Source of the DNA: an uncultured Paracoccaceae bacterium
GTDB lineage: Bacteria; Pseudomonadota; Alphaproteobacteria; Rhodobacterales; Rhodobacteraceae
Direction of reading: 5' to 3'
Assembly (NCBI GenBank): GCA_947497985.1
Contig: CANMIX010000001.1
Coordinates: 186,001-250,000, forward strand
DNA: 64,000 nucleotides
Shown here: positions 1 to 9,567 of the stretch, piece after piece
Numbering within the stretch: the first letter of the stretch is position 1
How the letters are laid out: the number at the start of each line of letters is the position of its first letter
Translations under genes and position numbers: made by a program
The notes under the pieces: model-generated
Databases searched by the model: none
Told to the model about the DNA's origin: nothing
Seen by the model: the letters and a program-made list of their open reading frames with translations, nothing else

Positions 1-1
1 A

Positions 2-1075
2 AACGGCACGCCTGAAAAGCAGGCCAAGATGCGCGTTGGGCAGATCTGGCAGTGGATCTACCAATGGGGAAAACGCGATTTTGCGGATATGACCAACCTC
101 GCCAAGGGGTATCGGGCTGATCTGGCTGAGAAGTTTGAAATCCGCATCCCCGAAGTGGTGAGCAAACAAGTTTCGACGGATGGCACGCGCAAATACTTGG
201 TCCGCATCAATGGCGGCCATGAAGTAGAGGTTGTCTACATCCCCGAGGACGATCGCGGCACGCTGTGTATCTCGTCGCAGGTGGGTTGTACGCTGACATG
301 TTCTTTCTGCCACACCGGGACACAGAAACTGGTGCGCAACCTGACGCCTGCGGAAATCGTTGGCCAGGTTATGATGGCGCGCGATGATCTGGACGAATGG
401 CCGGTCCCGGGCGCGCCCAAGGATGAGACCCGCCTGCTGTCGAACATCGTTCTGATGGGCATGGGTGAGCCGCTGTACAACTTTGAAAACGTACGCGACG
501 CGATGAAAATTGCGATGGATCCTGAAGGGATCTCCTTGTCACGTCGCCGCATTACCCTGTCAACGTCCGGCGTTGTGCCAGAAATTGCGCGAACAGCCGA
601 GGAAATCGGTTGTCTTTTGGCAATTTCTTTCCACGCAACCACAAATGATGTCCGCGACGTGCTGGTCCCGATCAACAAACGTTGGAACATTGATGAGCTG
701 CTGCAATCGCTGGCGGATTATCCCAAAGTGTCCAATTCCGAACGGATCACCTTTGAATATGTCATGCTGGACGGCGTGAACGACACGGATGAGGACGCGC
801 ATCGTCTGGTTGATCACATCAAACGCTACAAAATTCCGGCCAAGATCAACCTGATCCCGTTCAACGAATGGCCCGGCGCGCCTTACAAGCGGTCCTCCAA
901 CAACCGTATCCGGGCCTTTGCCAATATTATCTATCAGGCGGGTTATGCCTCTCCGATCCGCAAAACACGCGGCGAAGACATTATGGCGGCGTGTGGCCAG
1001 TTGAAGTCAGCGACCGAACGCGCGCGTAAGTCACGCAAGCAGATCGAAGCCGAAGCTGGCATGAACAACGGCTAA
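2..1075 (+). CDS. rlmN: 23S rRNA (adenine2503-C2)/tRNA A37 methyltransferase RlmN, 5' end missing
   Basis: Radical SAM enzyme that methylates C2 of A2503 in 23S rRNA and A37 in some tRNAs. The reading frame is open to the left window edge, so the N terminus is cut. Counting from the first internal Met at base 29, the radical SAM cluster cysteines are C87, C91 and C94 (GCTLTCSFC), and a later cysteine (DIMAACGQL, near the C terminus) matches the mechanistic cysteine that carries the methyl group in this family. Both catalytic parts are present, so the enzyme looks intact. It is followed by a hairpin terminator shared with the convergent gene. Confidence 0.95.
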   Translation, partial: NGTPEKQAKMRVGQIWQWIYQWGKRDFADMTNLAKGYRADLAEKFEIRIPEVVSKQVSTDGTRKYLVRINGGHEVEVVYIPEDDRGTLCISSQVGCTLTCSFCHTGTQKLVRNLTPAEIVGQVMMARDDLDEWPVPGAPKDETRLLSNIVLMGMGEPLYNFENVRDAMKIAMDPEGISLSRRRITLSTSGVVPEIARTAEEIGCLLAISFHATTNDVRDVLVPINKRWNIDELLQSLADYPKVSNSERITFEYVMLDGVNDTDEDAHRLVDHIKRYKIPAKINLIPFNEWPGAPYKRSSNNRIRAFANIIYQAGYASPIRKTRGEDIMAACGQLKSATERARKSRKQIEAEAGMNNG

Positions 1076-1100
1076 ACCCGTTGCCGATCTAGAGGTACCA

Positions 1101-1128
1101 AAAAGCCCGGCGCATAGGCCGGGCTTTT
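1101..1128. terminator. Bidirectional terminator between rlmN and the LOG-family gene
   Basis: A perfect 10-base inverted repeat (AAAAGCCCGG / CCGGGCTTTT) with an 8-base loop lies between two convergent genes. The A and T ends provide U tracts in both directions. Confidence 0.85.
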
Positions 1129-1132
1129 GCGT

Positions 1133-1981
1133 TTAACGTTCGCGACCGGGCAGGCTGTCGCGCGGCGGCGCGCTTTCCCATGCCTCAAAAATTTCCATCG
1201 CCTCTTGGGCGCTTTCGGCGAATTTGAACAGGTTGAGATCATCCGCTGAGATGGTGCCCGCATCCGACAGGGCCTCCCAATTGATGATCTTTTCCCAGAA
1301 CTCGCGTCCAAACAGGATGAACGGAACACGCTCCATCCGGCCGGTTTGGATCAAGGTCAGGGTCTCGAACAGCTCATCCAATGTGCCAAAGCCGCCAGGG
1401 AACACGGTGATCGCACGCGCGCGCATCAGGAAATGCATTTTGCGAATCGCGAAGTAGTGGAAATTGAAGCTCAGCGAGGGTGTCACATACTCATTGGGCG
1501 CCTGCTCATGCGGTAAGACAATGCTGAGACCAATTGAGCTGCCCCCCGCATCAACTGCGCCACGATTGCCCGCCTCCATCACGCCGGGGCCACCGCCGGT
1601 AACGACAACGTTCTGTTTCCCGCCAGTCTCCATCGACTTTAACGTCATCAACCGGGCAAATTCACGGGCTTCGTCATAGAAATGGGACAGGTCCGCCAAA
1701 GTCTGGGTCCTGGCCTGCTCCTTATTTGCTGGCGCAGGAATGCGCGCGCCACCAAACATGACAATCGTGCTTTCGACGCCCTGTTCGTCCAACATCAACT
1801 GAGGTTTCAACAGTTCAAGCTGCAACCGAACTGGACGAAGCTCTTCGCGGCACAGGAACTCTTCGTCGGCAAAAGCCAGAGCATAAGCCGGAGAAGACGT
1901 CTGCGGCGTTAGCGGAACATGTTCGGCGCGGTCACGATCTGCGTGGGCATCAGGAAAACGACTGTGGCGTTCTTCGGTCAT
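1133..1981 (-). CDS. LOG family protein (TIGR00730), probable nucleotide 5'-monophosphate phosphoribohydrolase
   Basis: A 282-residue Rossmann-fold protein. The family signature PGGFGT with following Glu (residues 195-204) and the nucleotide-binding GGGPGVMEAGN segment (about 129-139) are clear. Members cleave the ribose-phosphate from nucleoside monophosphates; plant and some bacterial members make free cytokinins, and bacterial roles are mostly unproven. The N-terminal 65 residues are longer than in the smallest LOG proteins and fit the larger bacterial subgroup. It is convergent with rlmN and probably monocistronic. The exact substrate is not readable from sequence. Confidence 0.85.
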   Translation of the reverse strand: MTEERHSRFPDAHADRDRAEHVPLTPQTSSPAYALAFADEEFLCREELRPVRLQLELLKPQLMLDEQGVESTIVMFGGARIPAPANKEQARTQTLADLSHFYDEAREFARLMTLKSMETGGKQNVVVTGGGPGVMEAGNRGAVDAGGSSIGLSIVLPHEQAPNEYVTPSLSFNFHYFAIRKMHFLMRARAITVFPGGFGTLDELFETLTLIQTGRMERVPFILFGREFWEKIINWEALSDAGTISADDLNLFKFAESAQEAMEIFEAWESAPPRDSLPGRER

Positions 1982-2167
1982 GGAAAAGGGACCTCGTCTA
2001 AAAAGTTAGACTTAGATCCTATCGACAGCGGTTGCATGAAACCACCCCCGCGCTCGTGCAAACCAATACGCGGCCAACATTAATTGCGCAAACGCCTGCA
2101 ATTTCCTAGTCTGTCTCGGCCGTACAGCCCACCTGCCCCTTGGGCAAAGTCACAAAGCATTGGACGC

Positions 2168-2767
2168 ATGACCGAAACCGTCGCCGATAAAATCTATAGC
2201 GCTCTGCGTGAACGCATTGTCATCGGCGACCTTCCGGCGGGAGAAAAGCTGCGGCAGGATCACATCGCGCGTGACTATGAGGCAAGCCATGTGCCGGTGC
2301 GCGAAGCCTTGTTACGTCTGGAATCACATGGTTTGGCAACATCTCTGCCACGCCGTGGTACACGTGTCAGCGCCGTGGATCCCAAAGAAATCCGCGAAGT
2401 GGTTGAAATGCGGGTCTCGTTGGAGGTTCTGGCCGCATCCCACGCCGTGCCACGGATCACCGATCTGGATCTTGACCACATCCGCGCATGTTTTGAGACC
2501 TGCGAACGGAGCGAGGATATGGTGCAATGGGACCGCGCAAATCGGCAATTTCACATGGCGCTGCTGTCCCCATGTGCGATGCCGCGTTTGCTGGCTTCGA
2601 TTGCAGATCTGCAGCTTGCAGCGGCGCGGCATATGTTTGCTCATTGGAGCGGATCCTGGCGGGCCCGACCGGACCCGGATCATGCGGCCCTGGTAGAGGC
2701 TGTTACGCGGCGCGAAACCGGGAACACTTGTGACATTCTACGACGCCATCTACGGCGCGTGCGCTGA
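2168..2767 (+). CDS. GntR family transcriptional regulator, FCD subfamily
   Basis: A 199-residue protein with an N-terminal winged helix (about residues 1-65: [21 protein letters not shown], then [15 protein letters not shown]) and an all-helical FCD effector domain. An in-frame TTG at 2084 would add 28 low-complexity residues; I prefer the ATG at 2168 because the family domain begins at once after it. It stands alone upstream of dapD with about 100 bases between, and the effector and target genes cannot be told from here. Confidence 0.85.
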   Translation: MTETVADKIYSALRERIVIGDLPAGEKLRQDHIARDYEASHVPVREALLRLESHGLATSLPRRGTRVSAVDPKEIREVVEMRVSLEVLAASHAVPRITDLDLDHIRACFETCERSEDMVQWDRANRQFHMALLSPCAMPRLLASIADLQLAAARHMFAHWSGSWRARPDPDHAALVEAVTRRETGNTCDILRRHLRRVR

Positions 2768-2871
2768 TCAATCGCAGATTTCCCACGGATTCGGACGGAT
2801 TGAGGCATGACCTTCCCTGCGTTTCCGGTTATGTATCGCCGACAATTTTTTTGATCCCGTGGAGAGCACCT

Positions 2872-3699
2872 ATGTCCAACGCGCAGCTGGAAGCCGCAAT
2901 CGAGGCCGCCTGGGAGGCCCGTGACACCATCACCCCCGCCACCACCGGCGAGACCCGTGAAGCCATCGAAGATACCCTGAATGCTTTGGACGGCGGCACA
3001 TTGCGCGTTGCGGAAAAGCTCGACAATGGCGATTGGCATGTGAACCAATGGGCCAAAAAGGCAGTGCTGCTGGGCTTCCGCATCAAAGACATGGAAGAGC
3101 AATCCGGCGGCCCACAGGGTTCGGGCTGGTGGGACAAGGTCGACAGCAAATTCAAAGGCTGGGGCCAAAACCAGTGGAAAGCCGCAGGTTTCCGCGCGGT
3201 TCCAAACGCAGTTGTTCGCAAGTCCGCCTTTATCGCGCCCGGCGTTGTCCTGATGCCGTCCTTCGTAAACCTTGGCGCTTACGTCGACGAAGGCACAATG
3301 GTTGATACATGGGCCACCGTTGGCTCCTGTGCGCAGATCGGTAAAAACGTGCACCTGTCCGGTGGCGTTGGCATCGGCGGCGTTCTGGAACCCATGCAAG
3401 CTGGTCCGACCATCATCGAAGACAACTGCTTTATCGGTGCCCGCTCTGAAGTTGTTGAAGGCTGTATCGTTCGCGAAGGATCCGTTCTGGGCATGGGCGT
3501 CTTTATCGGCCAGTCGACCAAGATCGTCGACCGCGAAACCGGTGAAGTCATGTACGGCGAAGTTCCGCCCTACTCGGTTGTTGTTGCAGGCTCCATGCCT
3601 TCAAAGAACGGTGTGAATCTGTACTGCGCGGTGATCGTGAAACGCGTGGACGAGAAGACCCGTTCCAAAACAGGTATTAACGAGCTGTTGCGCGACTGA
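2872..3699 (+). CDS. dapD: 2,3,4,5-tetrahydropyridine-2,6-dicarboxylate N-succinyltransferase
   Basis: Succinylates tetrahydrodipicolinate in the succinylase branch of lysine and meso-diaminopimelate synthesis. The protein is 275 residues, the usual DapD length. It has the helical N-terminal domain and then the left-handed beta-helix made of hexapeptide repeats (for example [32 protein letters not shown]). The start at 2872 follows a GGAGAG ribosome binding site at about 2861; a longer frame from 2800 lacks such support. dapE (7368) and dapF (33580) are in the same window but not in the same operon. A terminator follows. Confidence 0.97.
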   Translation: MSNAQLEAAIEAAWEARDTITPATTGETREAIEDTLNALDGGTLRVAEKLDNGDWHVNQWAKKAVLLGFRIKDMEEQSGGPQGSGWWDKVDSKFKGWGQNQWKAAGFRAVPNAVVRKSAFIAPGVVLMPSFVNLGAYVDEGTMVDTWATVGSCAQIGKNVHLSGGVGIGGVLEPMQAGPTIIEDNCFIGARSEVVEGCIVREGSVLGMGVFIGQSTKIVDRETGEVMYGEVPPYSVVVAGSMPSKNGVNLYCAVIVKRVDEKTRSKTGINELLRD

Positions 3700-3738
3700 T
3701 CCTGCATAGGCGCGGCAACGCGTCAGCTCACGAACAAG

Positions 3739-3770
3739 GGTGAGGGCTTCTTGCCTTCACCTTTTTATTT
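3739..3770 (+). terminator. Terminator of dapD
   Basis: The stem GGTGAGGGC / GCCTTCACC (one G-U pair), a 5-base loop and a run TTTTTATTTT form a typical intrinsic terminator 40 bases after the dapD stop. Confidence 0.75.
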
Positions 3771-3851
3771 TGCCCATAGGACTCGCCACATCTGGGCGAG
3801 ACCTGCATTTCCATTTGACCCGCCGGACAATTCCCGGCAAAGGCTTGCCCC

Positions 3852-4214
3852 ATGACCGAGAAGAAGCCCGAAAAAAAGAAATCCCGCCAGCAAGTCTACA
3901 CTTTGCTTGTCCAGATCGGACGCAAAGACGGGGACGGCCTGCCCGACAATGCAACCGGTGCAGCGCTTATGATCTATGCCTCAGGCGTAGACGAAGCCGA
4001 AGCCGTGCGGGAAACTGTGGCCATCCTCAAACAAGCGGATACGGCACCGCTTGACGTCACCGGATACGGCAACTTGGCCGAGCGAGAGGCCGAAGGGCAT
4101 GAAATCAGTGACGAAGAACGCGATTTGATGGCGCGCGCGCTGGAAGAAAATGCTGTAATCGTCGCTCAGATGACACCGTTTTTCGACGACGGCACATCCG
4201 ACACAGTTCACTAA
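3852..4214 (+). CDS. Small acidic protein of unknown function
   Basis: I do not recognise a family. The 120-residue product has a lysine-rich start (MTEKKPEKKKSRQQ), then an alternating strand/helix stretch (VYTLLVQIG, GAALMIYASGVDEAEAVRETVAILKQA), a gap and an acidic C-terminal helix (ISDEERDLMARALEENAVIVAQM). There are no cysteines, no signal peptide and no membrane segment, so it is probably cytoplasmic. The lone ATG at 3852 comes soon after the dapD terminator, so it likely has its own promoter. It is convergent with the receptor-like gene, with only 8 bases between stops. Codon use resembles its neighbours. Confidence 0.7.
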   Translation: MTEKKPEKKKSRQQVYTLLVQIGRKDGDGLPDNATGAALMIYASGVDEAEAVRETVAILKQADTAPLDVTGYGNLAEREAEGHEISDEERDLMARALEENAVIVAQMTPFFDDGTSDTVH

Positions 4215-4222
4215 ACACTGCG

Positions 4223-5296
4223 TTAGCTCGGACGACCAAACCACTTTCTGTAGATCGCGTCATAGGTGCCGTCTTCGCGCATCTCCAAAAGGGCCCGGTT
4301 TACCTCTTCTTTCAGGGGCGATCCCTGCGGCAAAGCAATTCCGTAGCTTTCCTGCAAGAAGACTTGATCGATGGTGCGACCAATCCCGTGACCTTCGTGG
4401 CTGGTGTAATAATCCAAGACCGGCGCATCGAAGACCACAACGCGAATAGCGCCTTCTTCAAACGCCGCCAGCAGGTCCGGCAGGTCGCCAAAGGCGCGAT
4501 AGTCCACTTCGCGTCGGTCCAAGAACCCTGCCGCGGTGGATCCCGATAACGTCCCGACCTGTTTACCATATAGGTCGTTGACCGAATTCACGTTTCCGCT
4601 GATGGCCTCGACGGTCATCACTGCTGTGATCTTGGCCACAAAGACGGATACAATAAACAGCGATGAAATCACCAGAAAGACGCCAAACACCCGACCAATC
4701 GGCGTGCGCGGAACGCGCTCCTCAAAACCGCCATTCACGACGAGGTTGAGAGCCCACCAGAATGATGGAAACCACGCCTCTTTTAACGGTCGGTCAAAAT
4801 ACGGCTGCGCCCGGCGTTCAACAGTCCACATCAACATGCCACCGCCCGCCAATAGCAAGAAAGCCACACCGATGGCAATGGCCAACTCCTTGGACAACAG
4901 CGCCCTGAACAGTGAGGGCTCTGTCATATCGTCAGCGGCGATCATGATCTTCAACCCGCTCTCAAAGATCGGGTGACTGAAATCCATTGTCAGCTCGCGC
5001 GATGCCGTGACCGATATATTGGCTGCGGCCATATCCGCCGTTCCGTCGACCACATCGATCAGCATTTGGGGGAAACTGTCCACACGCCTGAATTCGACAT
5101 CTTGCCCAAGGCGTTCGGCCAGAGCCTCGACAAGGTTAACCGTAAATCCGTCGTCCCTGTCGTCTTCCATCATCGAAAATGGGGGGCGCGTCACAGTATT
5201 CACCGTCAACACCTGCCCCCAGGCTGTCCCCGCTAAATTGACGAGAACAAGAAACGTGATCGACCGCAGAAAGAACAAAGAATACCTCATGGGCAA
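4223..5296 (-). CDS. Prokaryotic ionotropic glutamate receptor-like protein (solute-binding halves around a membrane pore region)
   Basis: A 357-residue protein with a signal peptide (about 1-27), the first half of a family 3 solute-binding domain (about 28-130), a membrane helix (about 138-158), a re-entrant-looking segment (about 174-193, [20 protein letters not shown]), a second helix (about 202-226, ending [14 protein letters not shown]) and then the second binding half (about 233-355). This order is that of GluR0-type ligand-gated channels, not of an ABC binding protein. In GluR0 the pore loop ends in a potassium filter TVGYG; here the place holds VNGGFEE, so ion selectivity, or channel function at all, is uncertain. 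No ABC permease or ATPase lies beside it. Annotation pipelines would often call it a transporter substrate-binding protein. Confidence 0.8.
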   Translation of the reverse strand: MPMRYSLFFLRSITFLVLVNLAGTAWGQVLTVNTVTRPPFSMMEDDRDDGFTVNLVEALAERLGQDVEFRRVDSFPQMLIDVVDGTADMAAANISVTASRELTMDFSHPIFESGLKIMIAADDMTEPSLFRALLSKELAIAIGVAFLLLAGGGMLMWTVERRAQPYFDRPLKEAWFPSFWWALNLVVNGGFEERVPRTPIGRVFGVFLVISSLFIVSVFVAKITAVMTVEAISGNVNSVNDLYGKQVGTLSGSTAAGFLDRREVDYRAFGDLPDLLAAFEEGAIRVVVFDAPVLDYYTSHEGHGIGRTIDQVFLQESYGIALPQGSPLKEEVNRALLEMREDGTYDAIYRKWFGRPS

Positions 5297-5451
5297 GTTA
5301 TCATTCGGCGAATGCTTAGGCTCGGATTAACGTTCAGGCAAGAATTTAAGCCATGTAAGCGTCAGTTAAGGTGCCATAGCTACACATCTGAACGTTTGTC
5401 CTTCATGCGACCTTACGTAAAGGGCGTGCTTTGCCGACCAGATACTTTATA

Positions 5452-7020
5452 TCAAGCTGGTGTCGACGACAGCAGCGCCCCTTCAAAGCTTCGCAGAACA
5501 GGCCGAACAGCAAGGCCGTAACCGTTGCCGGTCGACGGGTCCAGCTCGGGAAAAATCGCGCAAATTTCTTCCAGCACCTTGGGGTCAAACAACGCATGTG
5601 TTTGTTCTCCGGGCAGGTAACTTTCACTTGGCACCCCTTCGGAGAAGACGATTTGGTGGTCGTCAAACATCATGTGCACATATGTCACCCACTCTCCGGG
5701 TTGGCGGGTTATGGATGTGTCATTCACCAGAGCCTGTGCTGGCACCAAGACTTCGTCTTCGCCAAACAAAAGAGCGGTTGAAGCATCGGATCGTAACACC
5801 CGATGCTGCGGCGACAGCCAGAGCTCACGTTTGTTTCCGATGGCGCCTTGCGAAATACGAATGGGCGCCATTTGTCCCTGCGCCGGAACAGTGCGTTGAC
5901 CGATCCAGCGGATTGGCTGGTCGCCATTGTCACGTGTTCGCACCCAATCGCCAACGGCTAGAGTCTCAACCAGCCTCTCACCGCTGGGCGTGGCGATCCT
6001 GGTTCCGGCCACAAAGCATGGGATCGTACTGGCTTCAACAATTCCCACATCACTGTTGGTGCCATCGGACACCGTATAGGTAAAGGTGAAGTCCTCGGCG
6101 TCCCCATCGCCGACCAAAGTCAGCGTGCCATCTTCGTTCAGCTGCACGTCTTGACCAGTACCAAGAGTGATCACGTCGTTGACGGACACTTCTTGGCCGT
6201 TGATATGCGTGATGGTCAGCGTACCGTTGCTGCTGCTTTCATCGTTGGCCAGCACATCAACAGTCTTGCTCTCATCAGGTCGCACATGAACGATGTCTTG
6301 ATTGGCGAGCAAGGAAGTCTGCGCGGAATCCGCAGCGATCAACAAACTACTGTCGAAAGAAGAATCCGCGACATCCGCAATCCCGATCCGGATCGAATTC
6401 ACTTCGCCCGGATTGACGTCCACCTTGAGCGAGAGCGTGATGGTCAGGCCGTCCAGTTCAGTATTGAAAGCACTATCCGAATTATCCAGATAAAGGTTCT
6501 GGTTCGATCCGTCGTTAATGTTACCGGGATCCGTGTCGCCGGTCCCAAATCCCAGCTCGACGAATTCATCGTTCACCCATACGCCGACAAAATCCTGAAA
6601 GACTGAATCTTGGAATTCTGGATACTCTTCTGATGCAAAGACAAACTGCATCGTTAGCGTGTCACCGTCGGGAATGAAATCTACATCCAGATAAGACGCG
6701 TCAAAGGTTCGCGTGCCGGCAGCCGCGTTAAAATCGCTTTGGTCCGTTTCGCCATCCGTATTTGTCGACCGCGAATTCGATTGGTTCGCGTCGCCCGTGG
6801 AATTCGTATAATCTGCAGCACGGCCCGTGGAAAAGATAACACCCGTATCCGCAGGGGTTGCACCCGGCGCCAGAGCATCGCCACCAGAATAGATCGCTGA
6901 AGACAGCGCATCGCCCGTGTATGTCGCTGCTTCAACGGAAACGCCGTCTCCAAAGATCGTTTCGGCAAGCTGCTCTGCCGTAGCAGATGTGTTGTAGTTT
7001 AGTTCTGACGCTGCAACCAT
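5452..7020 (-). CDS. Secreted Hint-domain protein with choice-of-anchor L and cadherin-like domains
   Basis: The product has 522 residues from the ATG at 7020, which has an AAAGGCG ribosome binding site; an upstream in-frame start at 7095 lacks one. Residues about 5-240 form a choice-of-anchor L domain (FVFASEEYPEF near 126-136). About 240-330 is a cadherin-like/VCBS-like repeat (VDVLANDES, YTVSDGTNSD). From C335 (CFVAGTRI) to about 470 is a Hint domain with LSPQHRVL at 402-409. Hint domains can cut the peptide bond before the Cys. There is no classical signal peptide; such proteins usually leave by type I secretion, though no transporter is beside it. The protein is acidic and Asp/Gly-rich before the Hint part, as expected for a calcium-binding extracellular protein. 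Confidence 0.85.
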   Translation of the reverse strand: MVAASELNYNTSATAEQLAETIFGDGVSVEAATYTGDALSSAIYSGGDALAPGATPADTGVIFSTGRAADYTNSTGDANQSNSRSTNTDGETDQSDFNAAAGTRTFDASYLDVDFIPDGDTLTMQFVFASEEYPEFQDSVFQDFVGVWVNDEFVELGFGTGDTDPGNINDGSNQNLYLDNSDSAFNTELDGLTITLSLKVDVNPGEVNSIRIGIADVADSSFDSSLLIAADSAQTSLLANQDIVHVRPDESKTVDVLANDESSSNGTLTITHINGQEVSVNDVITLGTGQDVQLNEDGTLTLVGDGDAEDFTFTYTVSDGTNSDVGIVEASTIPCFVAGTRIATPSGERLVETLAVGDWVRTRDNGDQPIRWIGQRTVPAQGQMAPIRISQGAIGNKRELWLSPQHRVLRSDASTALLFGEDEVLVPAQALVNDTSITRQPGEWVTYVHMMFDDHQIVFSEGVPSESYLPGEQTHALFDPKVLEEICAIFPELDPSTGNGYGLAVRPVLRSFEGALLSSTPA

Positions 7021-7367
7021 CTGTTCGCCTTTGTATGCCACTCGCCAATACGGCCGATTGAGTTTCAACAAGGCAAAAAGCGATCTGAGCCGCATACGGT
7101 TCAGACAGTCCGCGCAACACAGAGATACTGCGCTACGACGTTTCCTAAAATTGGGTGTTGGCCCGGTTTTCCCGGTTTTCCAACTGCTCTGTCGCCCTGC
7201 CTCGGGTCTAATTAACCATTAGTTAACCAAACTTAATTTGTGAGTCAGCCGCCTTCCTGAAACCTGTTGATTTGCGCTGTTTTTTGGCCACAGCTATACC
7301 AACGGCGCCATTTGCACCCCAAGCCGTTCCGGGGTAGCCACAACGTACCAAATTGCAGGAGGCTAAC
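7021..7367. other. Divergent intergenic region of the Hint gene and dapE
   Basis: This 347-base gap holds no convincing gene. It contains a perfect CtrA-type box (7212-7227, listed separately), an A/T-rich stretch after it (TTAACCAAACTTAATTTG) and a short direct repeat CCCGGTTTT at about 7164-7181. It must carry the promoters for both flanking genes. Confidence 0.7.
7212..7227. promoter_or_regulatory. Perfect CtrA-type binding box
   Basis: The sequence TTAACCATTAGTTAAC matches the alphaproteobacterial CtrA consensus TTAA-N7-TTAAC at every defined base. It is 192 bases upstream of the Hint gene start and 141 bases upstream of dapE. The sequence is nearly symmetric, so it does not show which gene it serves; the Hint gene is the more likely target because dapE is a housekeeping gene. 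Confidence 0.6.
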
Positions 7368-8513
7368 GTGCCCACCATCGACCCCGTCGAATTGACCGCT
7401 GATCTGATCCGATGCCAATCTGTGACCCCTATCGAAGGCGGAGCGCTGGTCTTGTTGGAACGCCTCCTAAGCGATGCAGGATTCGAATGCACACGTGCGG
7501 ATCGCGGCGATACCAGCAACCTTTTTGCGCGCTGGGGCGCAAAGGGGCACGCAAAAACCTTTGGCTTTAACGGTCACACGGATGTTGTCCCGGTGGGCGA
7601 CGCCGCGGCTTGGTCCGTGGACCCCTTTGGCGCAGAAGTGAAAGACGGTATTCTTTATGGCCGCGGGTCCACCGACATGAAATCAGGCGTTGCAGCCTTT
7701 GCTGCTGCTGCCATTGATTTTGTCACCAACACCCCTCCTGAAGGTGCAGTTGTCTTGACCATTACAGGTGATGAAGAAGGCGACGCAACAGACGGAACCA
7801 CAGCATTGTTGGACTACATGGACACGGCCGACGAAAAGATGTCGGTTTGTTTAGTTGGGGAACCAACCTGCCCCAACCAGATGGGTGACATGATCAAAAT
7901 CGGTAGACGCGGCTCGATGACAGCTTGGTTTACCGTTACTGGCGTTCAAGGTCACTCGGCCTACCCTCATCGCGCCAATAATCCGCTAAACGCTATGGTG
8001 CGCCTGATGGATCGGTTGGCAAGCCATCAATTGGACGCGGGCACCGAGCATTTCGACCCGTCCACTTTGGCCGTTGTCACCGTCGACACCGGCAATCCTG
8101 CAACCAATGTTATTCCAGCCCAATCGACGTCGGCCGTGAACATCCGGTTCAACGACACGCACACCGGCGCGTCTTTGTCCGACTGGTTGAAGAACGAAGC
8201 CAACAAAGTCTGCGAAGAATTTGGCGTTACCATCGACACCAAGATCAAGATCTCTGGCGAGAGTTTCATCACGCCTCCGGGTCCACTGTCGGCATTGGTC
8301 TCTGACGCAGTAGAAGCCGAAACCGGCGTACGCCCAGAGCTGTCGACCACGGGTGGCACGTCTGACGCGCGGTTTGTCAAAAACCACTGTCCGGTTGTTG
8401 AGTTTGGCCTTGTGGGAAAAACGATGCATCAGGTCGACGAACACGTTGAAATTGAACACATCAAACAACTGAAATCGATATATTCCAAGATTCTTGTGGA
8501 CTACTTTGCATGA
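7368..8513 (+). CDS. dapE: Succinyl-diaminopimelate desuccinylase
   Basis: Dizinc M20-family hydrolase that removes succinate from N-succinyl-LL-diaminopimelate. It has 381 residues from a GTG start that has a perfect AGGAGG ribosome binding site at 7357-7362; the TTG at 7353 is worse placed. Metal ligands H70 and D103 ([16 protein letters not shown]) and the catalytic/ligand pair E136-E137 (GDEEGD) are in place, as is a late His ([12 protein letters not shown]). Its stop overlaps the next start (ATGA), so it is co-translated with a GNAT gene and a glycosyltransferase-like gene. Confidence 0.96.
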   Translation: MPTIDPVELTADLIRCQSVTPIEGGALVLLERLLSDAGFECTRADRGDTSNLFARWGAKGHAKTFGFNGHTDVVPVGDAAAWSVDPFGAEVKDGILYGRGSTDMKSGVAAFAAAAIDFVTNTPPEGAVVLTITGDEEGDATDGTTALLDYMDTADEKMSVCLVGEPTCPNQMGDMIKIGRRGSMTAWFTVTGVQGHSAYPHRANNPLNAMVRLMDRLASHQLDAGTEHFDPSTLAVVTVDTGNPATNVIPAQSTSAVNIRFNDTHTGASLSDWLKNEANKVCEEFGVTIDTKIKISGESFITPPGPLSALVSDAVEAETGVRPELSTTGGTSDARFVKNHCPVVEFGLVGKTMHQVDEHVEIEHIKQLKSIYSKILVDYFA

Positions 8514-8935
8514 CGATTTCGATTGGAGTTGTTTCCGACCCCAGCCCCTGTCTTGCGCTGCGAATGGAAGTCTTTGTCCACGAACAAGGCGTACCGGTTG
8601 AAGAAGAACTGGACACGCTGGATGGTCAGGCCGTGCATATTTTGGCGCGTAGTGGGACCACTCCGGTTGGGACAGCGCGCGTGATTGTTCAAGGTCACAC
8701 TGCCAAGATCGGCAGGGTTTGCATTGTCAAATCGGCACGGGGCACGGGACTCGGCAAAGAATTGATGCAATTTGCCTTGAACCTCGTCGCCGACAGGGGC
8801 GACGTGAAGCGCGCCAAATTAGGTGCTCAAACTTACGCGATTGGCTTTTATGAAGGCTTGGGTTTTGAAGCCTTTGGCCCCATCTACGACGACGGTGGAA
8901 TCCCCCACCGCGACATGGTGAAAGAACTCAAATGA
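8510..8935 (+). CDS. GNAT family N-acetyltransferase (ElaA-like)
   Basis: A 141-residue acetyl-CoA-dependent acyltransferase. The acetyl-CoA loop [10 protein letters not shown] (about residues 75-84) and the C-terminal [15 protein letters not shown] segment (about 104-118) are typical. The opening [18 protein letters not shown] is like ElaA/YjcF proteins. The start overlaps the dapE stop by 4 bases, and its own stop overlaps the next gene by 4 bases. The acceptor substrate is unknown. Confidence 0.85.
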   Translation: MTISIGVVSDPSPCLALRMEVFVHEQGVPVEEELDTLDGQAVHILARSGTTPVGTARVIVQGHTAKIGRVCIVKSARGTGLGKELMQFALNLVADRGDVKRAKLGAQTYAIGFYEGLGFEAFGPIYDDGGIPHRDMVKELK

Positions 8936-9516
8936 ACAAGACCCTGGTCGTCATGATCAAGGAGCCCCGCCCGGGCCGCGTAAAGACACGCTTGGGCCGA
9001 GACATCGGAATGGTCTCTTCCGCGTGGTGGTTTCGCCATCAATCGGCGGATCTGTTGCGTCGTATGCGGGACCCGCGCTGGCGTGTCGTTTTGGCAACTG
9101 CACCGGATACTGCTGTTTCCTCACGGGTTTGGCCTGCGGACCTGGATCGTATCCCGCAGGGTAACGGCGATCTGGGTCAGCGCATGACGCGGATGCTGAA
9201 AACGGCGGCGAACACCGGACCAGTTTGTTTGATTGGCGCCGATATTCCGGGCATCCAACGCGTTCACATTGCGCGGGCTTTTGGCGCGCTGGGGAACCAT
9301 GACGCTGTGTTTGGCCCGGCCCCAGACGGTGGCTTTTGGCTGGTTGGCGCCAGACATCCCAAGCGACTGCCACACGGAGCTTTTGAAGGTGCCCGCTGGT
9401 CGAGCGTCTATGCGCTGTCTGACTCGCTGAACACGCTGCATGGGCAGCGCATTGCGTTGGTTGATACATTGGCCGATGTAGACACCGTGGAAGATCTGCG
9501 CGCAGTGCAAGGCTGA
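8932..9516 (+). CDS. TIGR04282/DUF2064 family glycosyltransferase-like protein
   Basis: A 194-residue GT-A-like nucleotidyl/glycosyl transferase. EPRPGRVKTRLGRDIG near the N terminus resembles the nucleotide-binding start of this family, and GADIPGI with DAVFGPAPDGGFWLVG are the family core. Members are named for arsenosugar synthesis, but none of the usual partners is next to it, so the substrate is open. It ends the three-gene dapE operon by overlap. Confidence 0.8.
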   Translation: MNKTLVVMIKEPRPGRVKTRLGRDIGMVSSAWWFRHQSADLLRRMRDPRWRVVLATAPDTAVSSRVWPADLDRIPQGNGDLGQRMTRMLKTAANTGPVCLIGADIPGIQRVHIARAFGALGNHDAVFGPAPDGGFWLVGARHPKRLPHGAFEGARWSSVYALSDSLNTLHGQRIALVDTLADVDTVEDLRAVQG

Positions 9517-9567
9517 CCGCACGTTTTTGGTCATGACCTTATCATCTGGCCGTGATAGGCCGGATGT

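Noticed and set aside
2084-2167. Upstream TTG start for the first GntR gene
   Set aside because: It would add residues unlike the family before the winged helix; the ATG at 2168 fits better.
5297-5451. TTAA-N7-TTACA-like match on the minus strand upstream of the receptor-like gene, taken as a CtrA box
   Set aside because: Two mismatches in the second half-site; too weak in A/T-rich spacer DNA.
9517-9567. Palindromic GGTCATGACC and nearby repeats before rnr
   Set aside because: Too short and without a U tract or clear promoter context to call a terminator or operator.
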